Positions 14,664-22,334 are shown, counted from the stretch's first letter. The stretch is 23,121 nucleotides of DNA from Phycisphaera mikurensis NBRC 102666 (GCA_945870475.1 CAMBSR010000012.1:1-23121), one strand, 5' to 3'. The notes: generated from the sequence alone by a model not told the origin. Made by a program: numbers and translations.

Positions 14664-15221
14664 TCACTTGATCGGTTCGAAGCTGAAGGTCTGGCCACCG
14701 ATGACGCCCTCGAGCATCAGGCCCTCGGCGCCGAAGGCGAACACGGCCACGCCGTCCTTGTAGTCGACCGCAGCGCTGGCGCCGGCGCCTGCCGCGACGG
14801 CCGAGCCGCCCGCCTGGAACGCCGCTTCGCCGCGCTTGAAGCGGTCGAGCGCGCTCTTGTCCTGGAAGAAGATGACTTCCGAGTAGTCCTGGCCGCCGAT
14901 CTGGGCACCGATCGTGCCGCCGCCGACCGAGCTCTTGGCCACCAGCTTGCCGCCCTCGTAGACGAGGCCGTTGCCGTGGAAGCCGCCGACGATCAGGCCG
15001 CCCTTGCCGATGGACGGATAGACCGCGTAGCCGTAGGCCTTGCTGAACTCGCCCTTGGTGGATGGGAACTTGTCCTTGCAGCGCGTGACGGTGTTGTCCG
15101 CGTCGTTCTTGAGGAGCTTCATCTGGTCCTCGGGCGACATCTTGGAGGTGGAGTCGCAGGCCGGCAGGGCGACGAGCGAGAGCGAGGCGAGGACGATGGT
15201 GGCCGGAATGAGGTTCTTCAT
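14664..15221 (-). CDS. SYLF (Ysc84/DUF500) domain lipoprotein
   Basis: A 185-residue exported protein. The N-terminus MKNLIPATIVLASLSLVALP is followed by AC, a lipobox-like LPAC with Cys22 as the likely lipidated residue. The remainder matches the SYLF lipid-binding domain: FSKAYGYAVYPSIGKGGLIV, then GGFHGNGLVYEGGKLVAKSS, SVGGGTIGAQIGGQDYSEVI, IFFQDKSALDRFKRGE, and an Ala/Gly-rich AGAGAS run leading to VFAFGAEGLMLEGVIGG. The family is known to bind phosphoinositides in eukaryotes; in bacteria its role is unclear. ATG at 15221 is chosen because it begins the signal peptide, and AGGA lies about 13 bases upstream. The gene is divergent from livK across a gap of about 117 bases and convergent with lpxB. 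Confidence 0.88.
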   Translation of the reverse strand: MKNLIPATIVLASLSLVALPACDSTSKMSPEDQMKLLKNDADNTVTRCKDKFPSTKGEFSKAYGYAVYPSIGKGGLIVGGFHGNGLVYEGGKLVAKSSVGGGTIGAQIGGQDYSEVIFFQDKSALDRFKRGEAAFQAGGSAVAAGAGASAAVDYKDGVAVFAFGAEGLMLEGVIGGQTFSFEPIK

Positions 15222-15324
15222 GAGTGAGTGATTCCTTTCGGGGTGATCGGCGGATCGTAGCGGTTGCCCCGGCAGACGGGCCCTTCCGCCCACGATCTCC
15301 GGCGTTTATGTGGGAATGGTTCGC

Positions 15325-15330
15325 TATGAT
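15325..15330 (+). promoter_or_regulatory. -10-like TATGAT before the liv operon
   Basis: TATGAT lies 8 bases upstream of the livK ATG at 15339. No Shine-Dalgarno sequence and no clear -35 are visible. It is the only promoter-like site before the five-gene liv operon and implies a very short or absent leader. Confidence 0.5.
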
Positions 15331-15338
15331 TCCGCGCC

Positions 15339-16577
15339 ATGATCCGACGGACCGCATCCATCGTCGCTGCGCTCATCGGCGCGGCATTCCTCCTGGCCGC
15401 CGCCCCCGCGCAGGACTCCGCCGGGAAGACGCTGAAGATCGTCAGCAGCCTCCCGCGCACCGGCAGCGCCAACGCGCAGACCACGAGCATGGTGAACGGC
15501 ATCAAGATGGCCATCGAGGAGCGCGGCGGCGCGGTCGACGGCTTCACGATCGAGTACGACGACATGGACGATGCCAGCCCGCAGAAGGGCAACTGGGATC
15601 CGGCCGTCGAGAGCTCGAACGCCAAGAAGGCGATCGCCGACGAGACCGTGATCGGCTACATCGGCACGTACAACTCGGGCGCGGCGAAGGTGTCGATGCC
15701 GCTCCTCAACAAGGCCGGCCTGGTGATGGTCAGCCCCGGCAACACGTACCCCGGCCTCACCAAGCCCGGCACCGGCGAGCCGAACGAGCCCGCCGTGTAC
15801 CGCCCGTCGGGCAAGATCGGCTACTTCCGCGTGGTGCCCACCGACGACATCCAGGGCGCCGTGGCGTGCGAGTACTGCCGCAACGACCTGAATGCGAAGA
15901 AGGTCTTCATCCTGCATGACCGCGAGCTCTACGGCAAGGGCATCGCCGACGTCTTCAAGAAGACCGCCGGCGCCACGGGCGTCGAGGTGGTGGGCTTTGA
16001 GGGCATCGATCCGAAGGCCTCGAACTACCGCTCGCTGGTCACCAAGATCCGCGCCGCGGCGCCGGATGCGGTCTTCTTCGGCGGCACCACGCAGACCAAC
16101 GCCGCGCAGGTGCTCAAGGACCTGCGCGCCGGCGGCTGCAAGGTGCCCTTCATGTCGCCGGACGGCACGTTCGAGAAGGCGTTCATCGAGGCCGCCGGCA
16201 AGGACAACGTGACCAAGGAGCAGGGCGGCGTCTTCATCACCTTCGGCGGCCTGCCGTCCGATCAGCTCACCGGCCTCGGTGCGGAGTTCGTCAAGAAGTA
16301 CAAGGCCAAGCACGGCGTGGTCCCCGAGGCCTACGCGGTGTACGGCTACGAGGCCGGTCGCGTGCTGCTTGACGCCATCGACCGCGCCGACAAGAAGGAC
16401 CGCGCTTCCGTGCTCGCGGCCGTCGCCGCCACCAAGGACTTCACGGGTGCCCTCGGCACCTGGAGCTTCGACGAGAACGGCGACACCACCAACAAGACGA
16501 TGAGCGTCAACACCATCAAGGACGGCGACTTCTCGTTCCTCAAGGCCGTGGTCGGCGGGGCGGCGAAGGCCAAGTGA
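15339..16577 (+). CDS. livK: Branched-chain amino acid-type ABC transporter, periplasmic substrate-binding protein
   Basis: Captures substrate in the periplasm and delivers it to LivHM. The 412-residue protein has a signal peptide (MIRRTASIVAALIGAAFLLA, with probable cleavage after APA near residue 24). A type I periplasmic-binding fold (Peripla_BP_6) follows. The first lobe contains IVSSLPRTGSANAQTTSMVN and GIKMAIEERGGAVDGFTIEY. Later come IGTYNSGAAKVSMPLLNKAG, VMVSPGNTYPGLT, VFILHDRELYGKGIADVFKK and PDAVFFGGTTQTNAAQVLKD, all typical of the Leu/Ile/Val-binding family. Members can bind branched-chain amino acids, urea, amides or aromatic compounds, so the real ligand is not certain. It is the first gene of a five-gene operon and overlaps livH by GTGA. 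Confidence 0.93.
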   Translation: MIRRTASIVAALIGAAFLLAAAPAQDSAGKTLKIVSSLPRTGSANAQTTSMVNGIKMAIEERGGAVDGFTIEYDDMDDASPQKGNWDPAVESSNAKKAIADETVIGYIGTYNSGAAKVSMPLLNKAGLVMVSPGNTYPGLTKPGTGEPNEPAVYRPSGKIGYFRVVPTDDIQGAVACEYCRNDLNAKKVFILHDRELYGKGIADVFKKTAGATGVEVVGFEGIDPKASNYRSLVTKIRAAAPDAVFFGGTTQTNAAQVLKDLRAGGCKVPFMSPDGTFEKAFIEAAGKDNVTKEQGGVFITFGGLPSDQLTGLGAEFVKKYKAKHGVVPEAYAVYGYEAGRVLLDAIDRADKKDRASVLAAVAATKDFTGALGTWSFDENGDTTNKTMSVNTIKDGDFSFLKAVVGGAAKAK

Positions 16578-17623
16578 TGGTCCGAGCCGTTGCGGCTGTG
16601 GAGATGCTGGCGACCTGTGCGCTCTCGCGGGCGGACAGCGTTGCGGCCTTCGCGCACGACGGGGCCCTCTCGTCCTGGGAGGTGTTCGGCCAGCAGCTGG
16701 TGACCGGGCTCTCCAACGGGATGATCATCGCGCTGATCGCCATCGGCTACACGATGGTGTACGGCATCATCGAGCTGATCAACTTCGCGCACGGCGACCT
16801 CTGCATGCTGGGCGCGTTCTTCGCGCTCACCGTGGTGGGTGCGCTGGGCGTGGACCAGTGGGGCGGGGCGGGCGGCACGGCGGGGCTTGTCATGGTGCTC
16901 GTGGGCACCGCGGCGTTCTGCGGTTCGCTCAACTGGTCGATCAACTGGCTGGCGTACCGGCCGCTGCGCAAGGCAAGCAAGCTGAGCCTGTTGGTCAGCG
17001 CCATCGGCGCGAGCTTCATCCTGGTGAACCTGGGCCTCTTCTGGGGCGGCCTGCCGATGGACGTCTTTGCGGGCGGCACCAGCTCCGCGGCGCCGAAGGC
17101 GTTCCCGGCGCTCGTCTCCTCTGATCCGGCGGCGCAGATCGGTGACGTCATCTACTCGCGCACCGACTTCCTGGTGCTCTGCGTGACGCTCCCCCTGATG
17201 GTGGCGCTCACCTACCTGGTGCGCTACACGAAGCTCGGCAAGGCGATGCGCGCGGTGGCGCAGAACCCCACCGCCGCGGCGCTCATGGGGATCGACGTCG
17301 AGCGCGTGATCGGTGCCACGTTCTTCATCGGCGGCGCGCTGGGCGGGTTCGCGACGGTGGTCTACAGCCTCTACAACCAGACGGTGAGCTTCCAGATGGG
17401 CTACCGCATGGGCATGGACGCGTTCATCGCGGCGGTGCTCGGCGGCATCGGCAACCTCCCGGGCGCGGTGCTCGGCGGCCTCCTGATCGGCCTGATCCGC
17501 TCCATGAGCGACGGCTACATCGAGGCGCGCTGGACCAACACGGTGGTGTTCGGCATCCTCATCCTGATCCTCGTGTTCCGGCCCTCGGGCCTCCTTGGGG
17601 CGAAGCTCCGGGAGAAGGTGTGA
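16574..17623 (+). CDS. livH: Branched-chain amino acid-type ABC transporter permease
   Basis: An inner-membrane permease that forms the translocation path with LivM. The family core begins at QQLVTGLSNGMIIALIAIGY (about 40-59), followed by TMVYGIIELINFAHGDLCML (60-79). This contains the near-invariant NFAHGD motif. Later blocks RYTKLGKAMRAVAQNPTAAA and MGIDVERVIGATFFIGGALG are the cytoplasmic EAA-like loop that docks the ATPases; AVLGGIGNLPGAVLGGLLIG and FRPSGLLG close the protein. There are about eight hydrophobic segments. The first 35 residues are longer than usual for LivH. Either GTG 16574 (four-base GTGA overlap with livK) or ATG 16577 (one-base overlap) could start it. I list GTG because the other three liv junctions have the same GTGA form. 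Confidence 0.93.
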   Translation: MMVRAVAAVEMLATCALSRADSVAAFAHDGALSSWEVFGQQLVTGLSNGMIIALIAIGYTMVYGIIELINFAHGDLCMLGAFFALTVVGALGVDQWGGAGGTAGLVMVLVGTAAFCGSLNWSINWLAYRPLRKASKLSLLVSAIGASFILVNLGLFWGGLPMDVFAGGTSSAAPKAFPALVSSDPAAQIGDVIYSRTDFLVLCVTLPLMVALTYLVRYTKLGKAMRAVAQNPTAAALMGIDVERVIGATFFIGGALGGFATVVYSLYNQTVSFQMGYRMGMDAFIAAVLGGIGNLPGAVLGGLLIGLIRSMSDGYIEARWTNTVVFGILILILVFRPSGLLGAKLREKV

Positions 17624-18750
17624 GCATGGGCGCTCCCCGGAAGATGCCGTGGAAGATGGCCCTCGCGCTCGTCGCGCTGGCGATGATCCCCGTGGTGGAG
17701 CCGTCGCTCCCGCAGCGCCTGGCCATCAGCGAGCCGATGACGGATGTCTTCGTCTACGCGATCCTGGGGATGGCGCTCAACGTCATCACGGGCTTCACCG
17801 GCCTCCTGAACCTGGGCGTGGCCGCGTTCGCCGCGATCGGCGCCTACGTGTTCGCCATCTCCACCTGCGAGATCTATCCGTTCCAGCTGGGCTTCTGGCC
17901 GGCGCTCGCGCTCACGATGGCGGTCGGCGCGCTGGCGGGCTTCGCGCTCGGCGCACCCACGCTGCGCGTGCGCGGCGACTACCTGGCGATCGTCACGCTG
18001 GGCTTCGGCGAGATCGTGAAGGACGTCCTGGTGAACCTCGACTCCATCACCAAGGGCACGCAGGGCATCAACCCGCTGCCGCCGCCCACGGTGTTCGGCG
18101 CGGAGCTCGGGAGCCGCGGGCAATACTGGCTGCTGCTGGCGTTCGTGGTGGTGGTGTTCGCGGGCGCGCGCAGCCTGGAGCGCAGCCGCGTGGGCCGCGC
18201 GTGGCTCTCGATCCGTGAGGACGAGCTGGCGAGCCGCGCCATGGGCATCCGTCCCGACCACGCGAAGATGCTGGCCTTCGCCACGTGCGCATCGCTCGCC
18301 GCATTGGCCGGTGCGCTCACCGCGAGCCGCCTGTCGAGCTCCGGCGAGCCGAGCAACTACGACTTCCAGGTCTCCGTGCTGGCCCTCTGCATCGTGATCG
18401 TGGGCGGCATCGGGAGCGTGCGCGGCGTGCTCCTGGGCGCCATCGTCATGGTGGGCATGAACTCGATCGTCCTGGTGAAGCTCACCGAGATGATCGGCAA
18501 CACCGACTCAGCGGGCGCATCGAGGCTCGCGGAGACGCACGGCATGGAGCGCGTGTGGGTGTTCATCACCACCTGGGCGCAGAACGTGCTCCTGAGCCCC
18601 ACCAACTGGAAGTTCCTCCTCTTCGGCCTGGCGCTCGTCCTGATGATGATGTTCCGGCCGCAGGGCATCCTGCCGCCGCGCGCCGAGCACGAGGCGCCGC
18701 CCGAGGACGAGGGCACGGGCCCCGCCCCCGCGAAGGGAGCGGCCCCGTGA
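17620..18750 (+). CDS. livM: Branched-chain amino acid-type ABC transporter permease
   Basis: The second inner-membrane permease of the complex, 376 residues from GTG 17620 (GTGA overlap with livH; ATG 17626 is an alternative, with GGAG at 17611-17614). Family signatures are GMALNVITGFTGLLNLGVAA (50-69), LRVRGDYLAIVTLGFGEIVK (115-134), the ATPase-docking loop GRAWLSIREDELASRAMGI (192-210), and ALCIVIVGGIGSVRGVLLGA. There are about eight to ten hydrophobic helices. A segment between the last two helices (roughly 290-325) is longer and more polar than usual. The C-terminus ends in a charged Glu/Pro/Ala tail (EHEAPPEDEGTGPAPAKGAA). The gene overlaps livG by GTGA. Confidence 0.93.
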   Translation: MSMGAPRKMPWKMALALVALAMIPVVEPSLPQRLAISEPMTDVFVYAILGMALNVITGFTGLLNLGVAAFAAIGAYVFAISTCEIYPFQLGFWPALALTMAVGALAGFALGAPTLRVRGDYLAIVTLGFGEIVKDVLVNLDSITKGTQGINPLPPPTVFGAELGSRGQYWLLLAFVVVVFAGARSLERSRVGRAWLSIREDELASRAMGIRPDHAKMLAFATCASLAALAGALTASRLSSSGEPSNYDFQVSVLALCIVIVGGIGSVRGVLLGAIVMVGMNSIVLVKLTEMIGNTDSAGASRLAETHGMERVWVFITTWAQNVLLSPTNWKFLLFGLALVLMMMFRPQGILPPRAEHEAPPEDEGTGPAPAKGAAP

Positions 18751-19784
18751 GCACCATCCTGGAAGTGCGCGATGTCACGATGCGCTTCGGCGGCCTGGTG
18801 GCCAACGAGCGCGTGAACCTCGCGGTGCAGTCGGGCGAGATCTTCGCCGTGATCGGCCCGAACGGCGCCGGCAAGACCACGCTCTTCAACGCCATCACCG
18901 GCATCTACGAACCCACCGAGGGCGCCGTCCTCTTCGACGGCCACGACGTGCGCCGCGAGTGGACGCCGCGCGTGGCCGCCACCGGCTTCGCGGTGGGCGT
19001 GGCGAGCGCGGTGCTGGCGGTGCTCGCACTCAACGTCACCGCGCTCTGGCAGGCGGCGGTGGTGGGCAAGTACGTCTACGGCCAGCCGTTCCCGTGGGGC
19101 GAGGCGATCGCCACCGTGCCGGGCACGCTGCATGCCGCGGGCTTCTGGGCAACCTGGGGCGTGGCCATCGCTGCATCGCTCGTGGGGCGCCTGGGGTTCG
19201 GGGCCATCTGGCATTCGCAGCGCCGCACGCCGGACCTGATCGCGCGTTCCGGCGTGGCGCGCACCTTCCAGAACATCCGCCTCTTCCCCGAGATGAACCT
19301 GGTGGAGAACGTGCTGGTGGGCATGGACCAGCACTTCCGCTGCGGGTTCTGGTCATGCTTGCTGCGGCCGCCGTGGTTCTGGCGCGAGCGCGCCACCATG
19401 CGTCGCCGCGCGTTCGAACTGCTGAAGTTCGTGGAGCTCGACCGCTACGCCGGCGATCTGGCCCGCGCGCTGCCCTACGGGTACCAGCGCCGCCTGGAGA
19501 TCGCGCGCGCGCTGGCCACGGGCCCCAAGCTCATCCTCCTCGACGAGCCCGCCGCCGGCATGAATCCCGCGGAGAGCGCGGACCTCATGCGCCTCATCCG
19601 CCGCATCCGCGAGAGCGGCGTCACCGTGGTCCTCATCGAGCACGACATGAAGGTGGTCATGGGCATCTCCGACCGCATCGCCGTGCTGCAGTACGGCAAG
19701 AAGATCGCCGAGGGCACGCCCGAGCAGATCCGCAACGACCCGGTGTGCATCGCCGCGTACCTGGGCACGGAGGTGATCCAGTGA
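18747..19784 (+). CDS. livG: ABC transporter ATP-binding protein LivG with an inserted membrane-hairpin-like segment
   Basis: One of two ATPases driving the liv importer. The product is 345 residues, whereas LivG is usually about 250-260. Every ATPase motif is present: Walker A GPNGAGKTT (37-45), Q-loop ARTFQNIRLF (Gln175), signature LPYGYQRRLEIARAL (242-256), Walker B LILLDEP (262-268), and His299 in IEHD. The extra length is one block at about 71-160, placed between the beta-strand region VLFDGHDV and the helix TPDLIARSGV that precedes the Q-loop. It contains two hydrophobic stretches (about 76-106 and 129-149) joined by a polar loop (KYVYGQPFPWGEA), like a transmembrane hairpin. The frame is continuous with normal codon use. 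It starts with GTG 18747 in a GTGA overlap. Identity as LivG is firm; the role of the insert is unknown. Confidence 0.93.
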   Translation: MSTILEVRDVTMRFGGLVANERVNLAVQSGEIFAVIGPNGAGKTTLFNAITGIYEPTEGAVLFDGHDVRREWTPRVAATGFAVGVASAVLAVLALNVTALWQAAVVGKYVYGQPFPWGEAIATVPGTLHAAGFWATWGVAIAASLVGRLGFGAIWHSQRRTPDLIARSGVARTFQNIRLFPEMNLVENVLVGMDQHFRCGFWSCLLRPPWFWRERATMRRRAFELLKFVELDRYAGDLARALPYGYQRRLEIARALATGPKLILLDEPAAGMNPAESADLMRLIRRIRESGVTVVLIEHDMKVVMGISDRIAVLQYGKKIAEGTPEQIRNDPVCIAAYLGTEVIQ

Positions 19785-20509
19785 CCGATGCTCCGCGCAC
19801 GCCGCTCCTTCGCGTCCACGGGCTCAAGTGCTCCTACGGGCAGGCCGAGGTGCTGCACGGCGTGGACATCGACGTGTTCCCCGGCGAGATCGTCAGCCTG
19901 ATCGGCGCCAACGGCGCGGGCAAGTCCACCACGCTGATGTGCATCTCGCGCATCAACCGCGCAAGCGGGCGCATCCAGTTCGACGGCACCGACATCTCCT
20001 CCATGGCCCCCGAGCACGTGGTGCGCCGCGGCCTGGTGCAGGTGCCGGAAGGCCGCCGCATCTTCCCGCGCCTCACCGTGCGCGAGAACCTGGAGATGGG
20101 TGCCTTCATCCGCAACGACACCGACGGCATCGAGGCCGACGTGGAGCGCGTCTGCGGCATGTTCCCCATCCTGAAGCAGCGGTTCGCGCAGCAGGGCGGC
20201 ACGCTCTCGGGCGGAGAGCAGCAGATGCTCGCGATCGGCCGCGCGCTCATGAGCCGGCCGCGCATGCTGATGATGGACGAGCCGTCCATGGGCATCGCGC
20301 CCATCCTGGTGGCGCAGATCTTCGACACCGTCAAGAACGTGCTGCGCGCACAGGGGATGACCATCCTCCTGGTGGAGCAGAACGCGAACGCCGCGCTCCG
20401 CATGAGCGACCGCGCGTACGTCCTGGAGACCGGCAACGTGGTGCTCACCGGCACCGGCGAAGAGCTCCTGCGCGACGAGCGCGTGCGCGCGGCCTACCTG
20501 GGCCACTGA
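19781..20509 (+). CDS. livF: ABC transporter ATP-binding protein LivF
   Basis: The second ATPase of the liv importer, 242 residues, normal LivF length and no insert. Motifs are Walker A GANGAGKST (42-50), the Q-loop region RRGLVQVPEGRRIFPRLTVR (82-101) with the LivF-typical VPEGRRIFP, signature TLSGGEQQML (141-150), and Walker B MLMMDEPSMG (162-171). The H-loop position reads LLVEQNANAAL, the usual EQN of this family in place of a histidine. It is thought to form the ATPase heterodimer with LivG under the LivHM permeases. GTG 19781 overlaps the livG stop (GTGA). It is the last gene of the operon, followed by a small hairpin. Confidence 0.95.
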   Translation: MTDAPRTPLLRVHGLKCSYGQAEVLHGVDIDVFPGEIVSLIGANGAGKSTTLMCISRINRASGRIQFDGTDISSMAPEHVVRRGLVQVPEGRRIFPRLTVRENLEMGAFIRNDTDGIEADVERVCGMFPILKQRFAQQGGTLSGGEQQMLAIGRALMSRPRMLMMDEPSMGIAPILVAQIFDTVKNVLRAQGMTILLVEQNANAALRMSDRAYVLETGNVVLTGTGEELLRDERVRAAYLGH

Positions 20510-20521
20510 ACGCGCCCTTCC

Positions 20522-20540
20522 TCCGCGCCACGCGGATTTC
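20522..20540 (+). terminator. Weak hairpin terminator after livF
   Basis: TCCGCG (20522-20527) and CGCGGA (20531-20536) form a perfect 6-bp stem around a CCA loop, followed by TTTC. The site lies 13 bases after the livF stop. The short stem and short T-run make it a modest terminator at best. Confidence 0.45.
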
Positions 20541-20611
20541 CCCCATTTGCACCATTCGCAGGCGCAGCGCGCCCATCCTCCGCGGTTCTTTGCGCGGCGC
20601 GCCCTTCCACC

Positions 20612-20623
20612 TACACTTCTAAT
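20612..20623 (+). promoter_or_regulatory. -10-like hexamers before the 321-residue unknown gene
   Basis: TACACT (20612-20617) and the overlapping-region alternative TCTAAT (20618-20623) lie 12 and 6 bases before the ATG at 20630. Either would give a leaderless or very short-leader transcript. The gene therefore probably has its own promoter separate from the liv operon. Confidence 0.4.
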
Positions 20624-20629
20624 CTCTCC

Positions 20630-21595
20630 ATGCGATCGTTCTTCCTCCGCACCGACCTTGAGCGCCACCGGATCGGCCGGTTCCAGCTTCCGCTGGGACT
20701 GGAGCCCGTGGACCTGCCCGCGCCGAGCGAGGGCTACACGGTGGAGTTCGTGGAGGGCGACGACAACGCCCCGGACACCTACCGCTTCTACGCGGTGACC
20801 AGCTTCGAGAAGGTCTCGCTCCTCCTGGAGGACCTCTTCGAGGCGCTGCCGGACGAGGTGTTCCCGCTGGTGGAGGTCGGCTCCAAGGACGCCTTCCGCA
20901 CCATGGACGTCTTCAGCGCGCGCGAGCCCGTCCCGTTCGACGACTTTATGGAGGACTGGCGCCACTATCGGCAGGTCCTCCTCGAGGACGGCTCGATCGG
21001 TGCGGGCGCACAGGCGGACGAGCCGTACATGGAGGTCTTCGTCGACAGCTGGAAGGGCATCGAGGTGCAGGTGCCGCCGGACATGCGCGAGGACATCGAG
21101 CGCATCCTCGGCCGCCATGGCCTGGAGGAGGTCGCGCACACCTGGCCGCCCGAGGTGGACGAACGCGCCGAGCCGCCGCTCAACGTCCGCGAGATCCTGG
21201 TCCTCGAGGACGAGGAATGCCCGGACATCGACGAGATCCTGTTCCAGCTGCGCGAGGCGTGGGGCATGGAGCTCGACGCCGACCCCGAGGACAACCTGGA
21301 CGAGGCAGGGCGCCGGCTCGGCCGCACGCTCTGGCACGTGGTGGCGGTGGTGGAGAGCGCCGACGAGGATCACCCGCGCGCCGGCTACGTGCTGGCGTGG
21401 CTCACGGCCTCCGGCATCGGCGAGATGCAGCGCATGATCGAGTCGCGCATCGAGCTGCAGGACGAGTGGCGCTTCCAGGGCCAGTGGTACTCGATGGACC
21501 GCGTGGCCTACGACGAGCGGCCCGACTCGCTCGCCTCGCTCGCGCCGCGACGCGCGCACAGCGAGATCCACGAGTTCCGCATCGAACCGGCGTGA
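20630..21595 (+). CDS. Conserved-looking acidic cytoplasmic protein of unknown function
   Basis: A 321-residue protein with no signal peptide and no membrane segment. It is strongly acidic and rich in Asp, Glu and aromatic residues (EGDDNAPDTYRFYAVTSFEK, VPFDDFMEDWRHYRQVLLED). Codon use matches its neighbours, and the frame has strong third-position GC, so it is very likely a real gene. Phrases such as YMEVFVDSWKGIEVQVPPDM and WHVVAVVESADEDHPRAGY suggest alternating strands and helices, but I cannot place it in a family. The start at ATG 20630 is preceded by a -10-like hexamer and no ribosome site. It lies 120 bases after livF on the same strand and converges with nadD. No function can be inferred from context. 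Confidence 0.8.
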   Translation: MRSFFLRTDLERHRIGRFQLPLGLEPVDLPAPSEGYTVEFVEGDDNAPDTYRFYAVTSFEKVSLLLEDLFEALPDEVFPLVEVGSKDAFRTMDVFSAREPVPFDDFMEDWRHYRQVLLEDGSIGAGAQADEPYMEVFVDSWKGIEVQVPPDMREDIERILGRHGLEEVAHTWPPEVDERAEPPLNVREILVLEDEECPDIDEILFQLREAWGMELDADPEDNLDEAGRRLGRTLWHVVAVVESADEDHPRAGYVLAWLTASGIGEMQRMIESRIELQDEWRFQGQWYSMDRVAYDERPDSLASLAPRRAHSEIHEFRIEPA

Positions 21596-21662
21596 GTGCG
21601 TCGCCGCAGGCGTGCGACGGCTGACGACGCCCCGACGTTCGGTCGTTCCTCAACCCTTCGCT

Positions 21663-22334
21663 TTATGCCTTCGCGTACAGCCCGCGCGATGCGATGTAGT
21701 TGCCCACGGCCGGAAGCACCAGGTCTCCCAGGTCCTTGCCTTCTGCAACGCGCTTGCGCACCTCGGTGCTCGAGCTGTCCACCGGCTCGATGGGCAGCGT
21801 CCATGAGAGCCACTTGGCCGCCCACGCCTCGTCCATGTGCTGGGCGAGGATCGCCGGCCATTCCGCGCGCGTGTGCGGCGGGCGCAGGATCACCACCGGC
21901 GTGGCCAGGTCCACCAGGTCGCGCCAGTCCTTCCACGTGCTGAAATTCAGTGCCTGGTCGCTTCCCACCACCAGCCGCAGCGGGCCCTTCATCGCGCCGC
22001 CCTCGGCCTGCATGCGCTGCACCTCGCGCACGGTGTCGATGGTGAAGCTTGCGCCGTCGCGATCCATCTCGATGGGGAGCACCACGGTGTCCGCCATTCC
22101 CTCGAACGCGAGCGTGCACATGGCCATGCGGTCCGCGGCACTTGCCTTCGGCCCGTCGGCGCGCTGCGGGTTCTGCTTGGCGGGGATCACCAGGACCTGC
22201 TTCGCCTTCAGGATCGCGTCCGCGCCCTGCGCGATCTCCACGTGGCGCCGGTGCGGCGGATCGAACGAGCCGCCGAAGATGACGATGGGGCGGTCGGGCG
22301 CGGCGTGGACGTTGGGTGCTTCGGTGTCGATCAT
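21663..22334 (-). CDS. nadD: Nicotinate-nucleotide adenylyltransferase
   Basis: Adenylates nicotinate mononucleotide to deamido-NAD in NAD synthesis, in the cytoplasm. The 223-residue product has the nucleotidyltransferase fold: IVIFGGSFDPPHRRHVEIA (17-35), KQVLVIPAKQNPQRAD, the SAADRMAMCTLAF block, GASFTIDTVREV (95-105), the LRLVVGSDQALNFSTWKDW segment typical of NadD, and the second ATP motif DSSSTEVRKRV (186-196). The (H/T)xGH motif reads HRRH, with Arg in place of the conserved Gly. ATG 22334 is chosen; GTG codons upstream at 22346 and 22379 are possible, and the latter would overlap the preceding gene. No Shine-Dalgarno sequence is visible. It lies 23 bases downstream of the phosphorylase-fold gene on the same strand, so they are probably cotranscribed. 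Confidence 0.92.
   Translation of the reverse strand: MIDTEAPNVHAAPDRPIVIFGGSFDPPHRRHVEIAQGADAILKAKQVLVIPAKQNPQRADGPKASAADRMAMCTLAFEGMADTVVLPIEMDRDGASFTIDTVREVQRMQAEGGAMKGPLRLVVGSDQALNFSTWKDWRDLVDLATPVVILRPPHTRAEWPAILAQHMDEAWAAKWLSWTLPIEPVDSSSTEVRKRVAEGKDLGDLVLPAVGNYIASRGLYAKA

Noticed and set aside
18957..19226. LivG extra segment as a frameshift artefact or a fusion of two genes
   Set aside because: I translated the region codon by codon. The frame is uninterrupted, codon use is normal, and canonical LivG sequence resumes exactly at the expected helix before the Q-loop.
19475..21571. Minus-strand open frame of 698 codons spanning livF and the unknown acidic protein
   Set aside because: Low-complexity Arg/His/Glu/Ala-rich translation typical of antisense GC-rich DNA. 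It covers the motif-complete livF gene and has no domain of its own.
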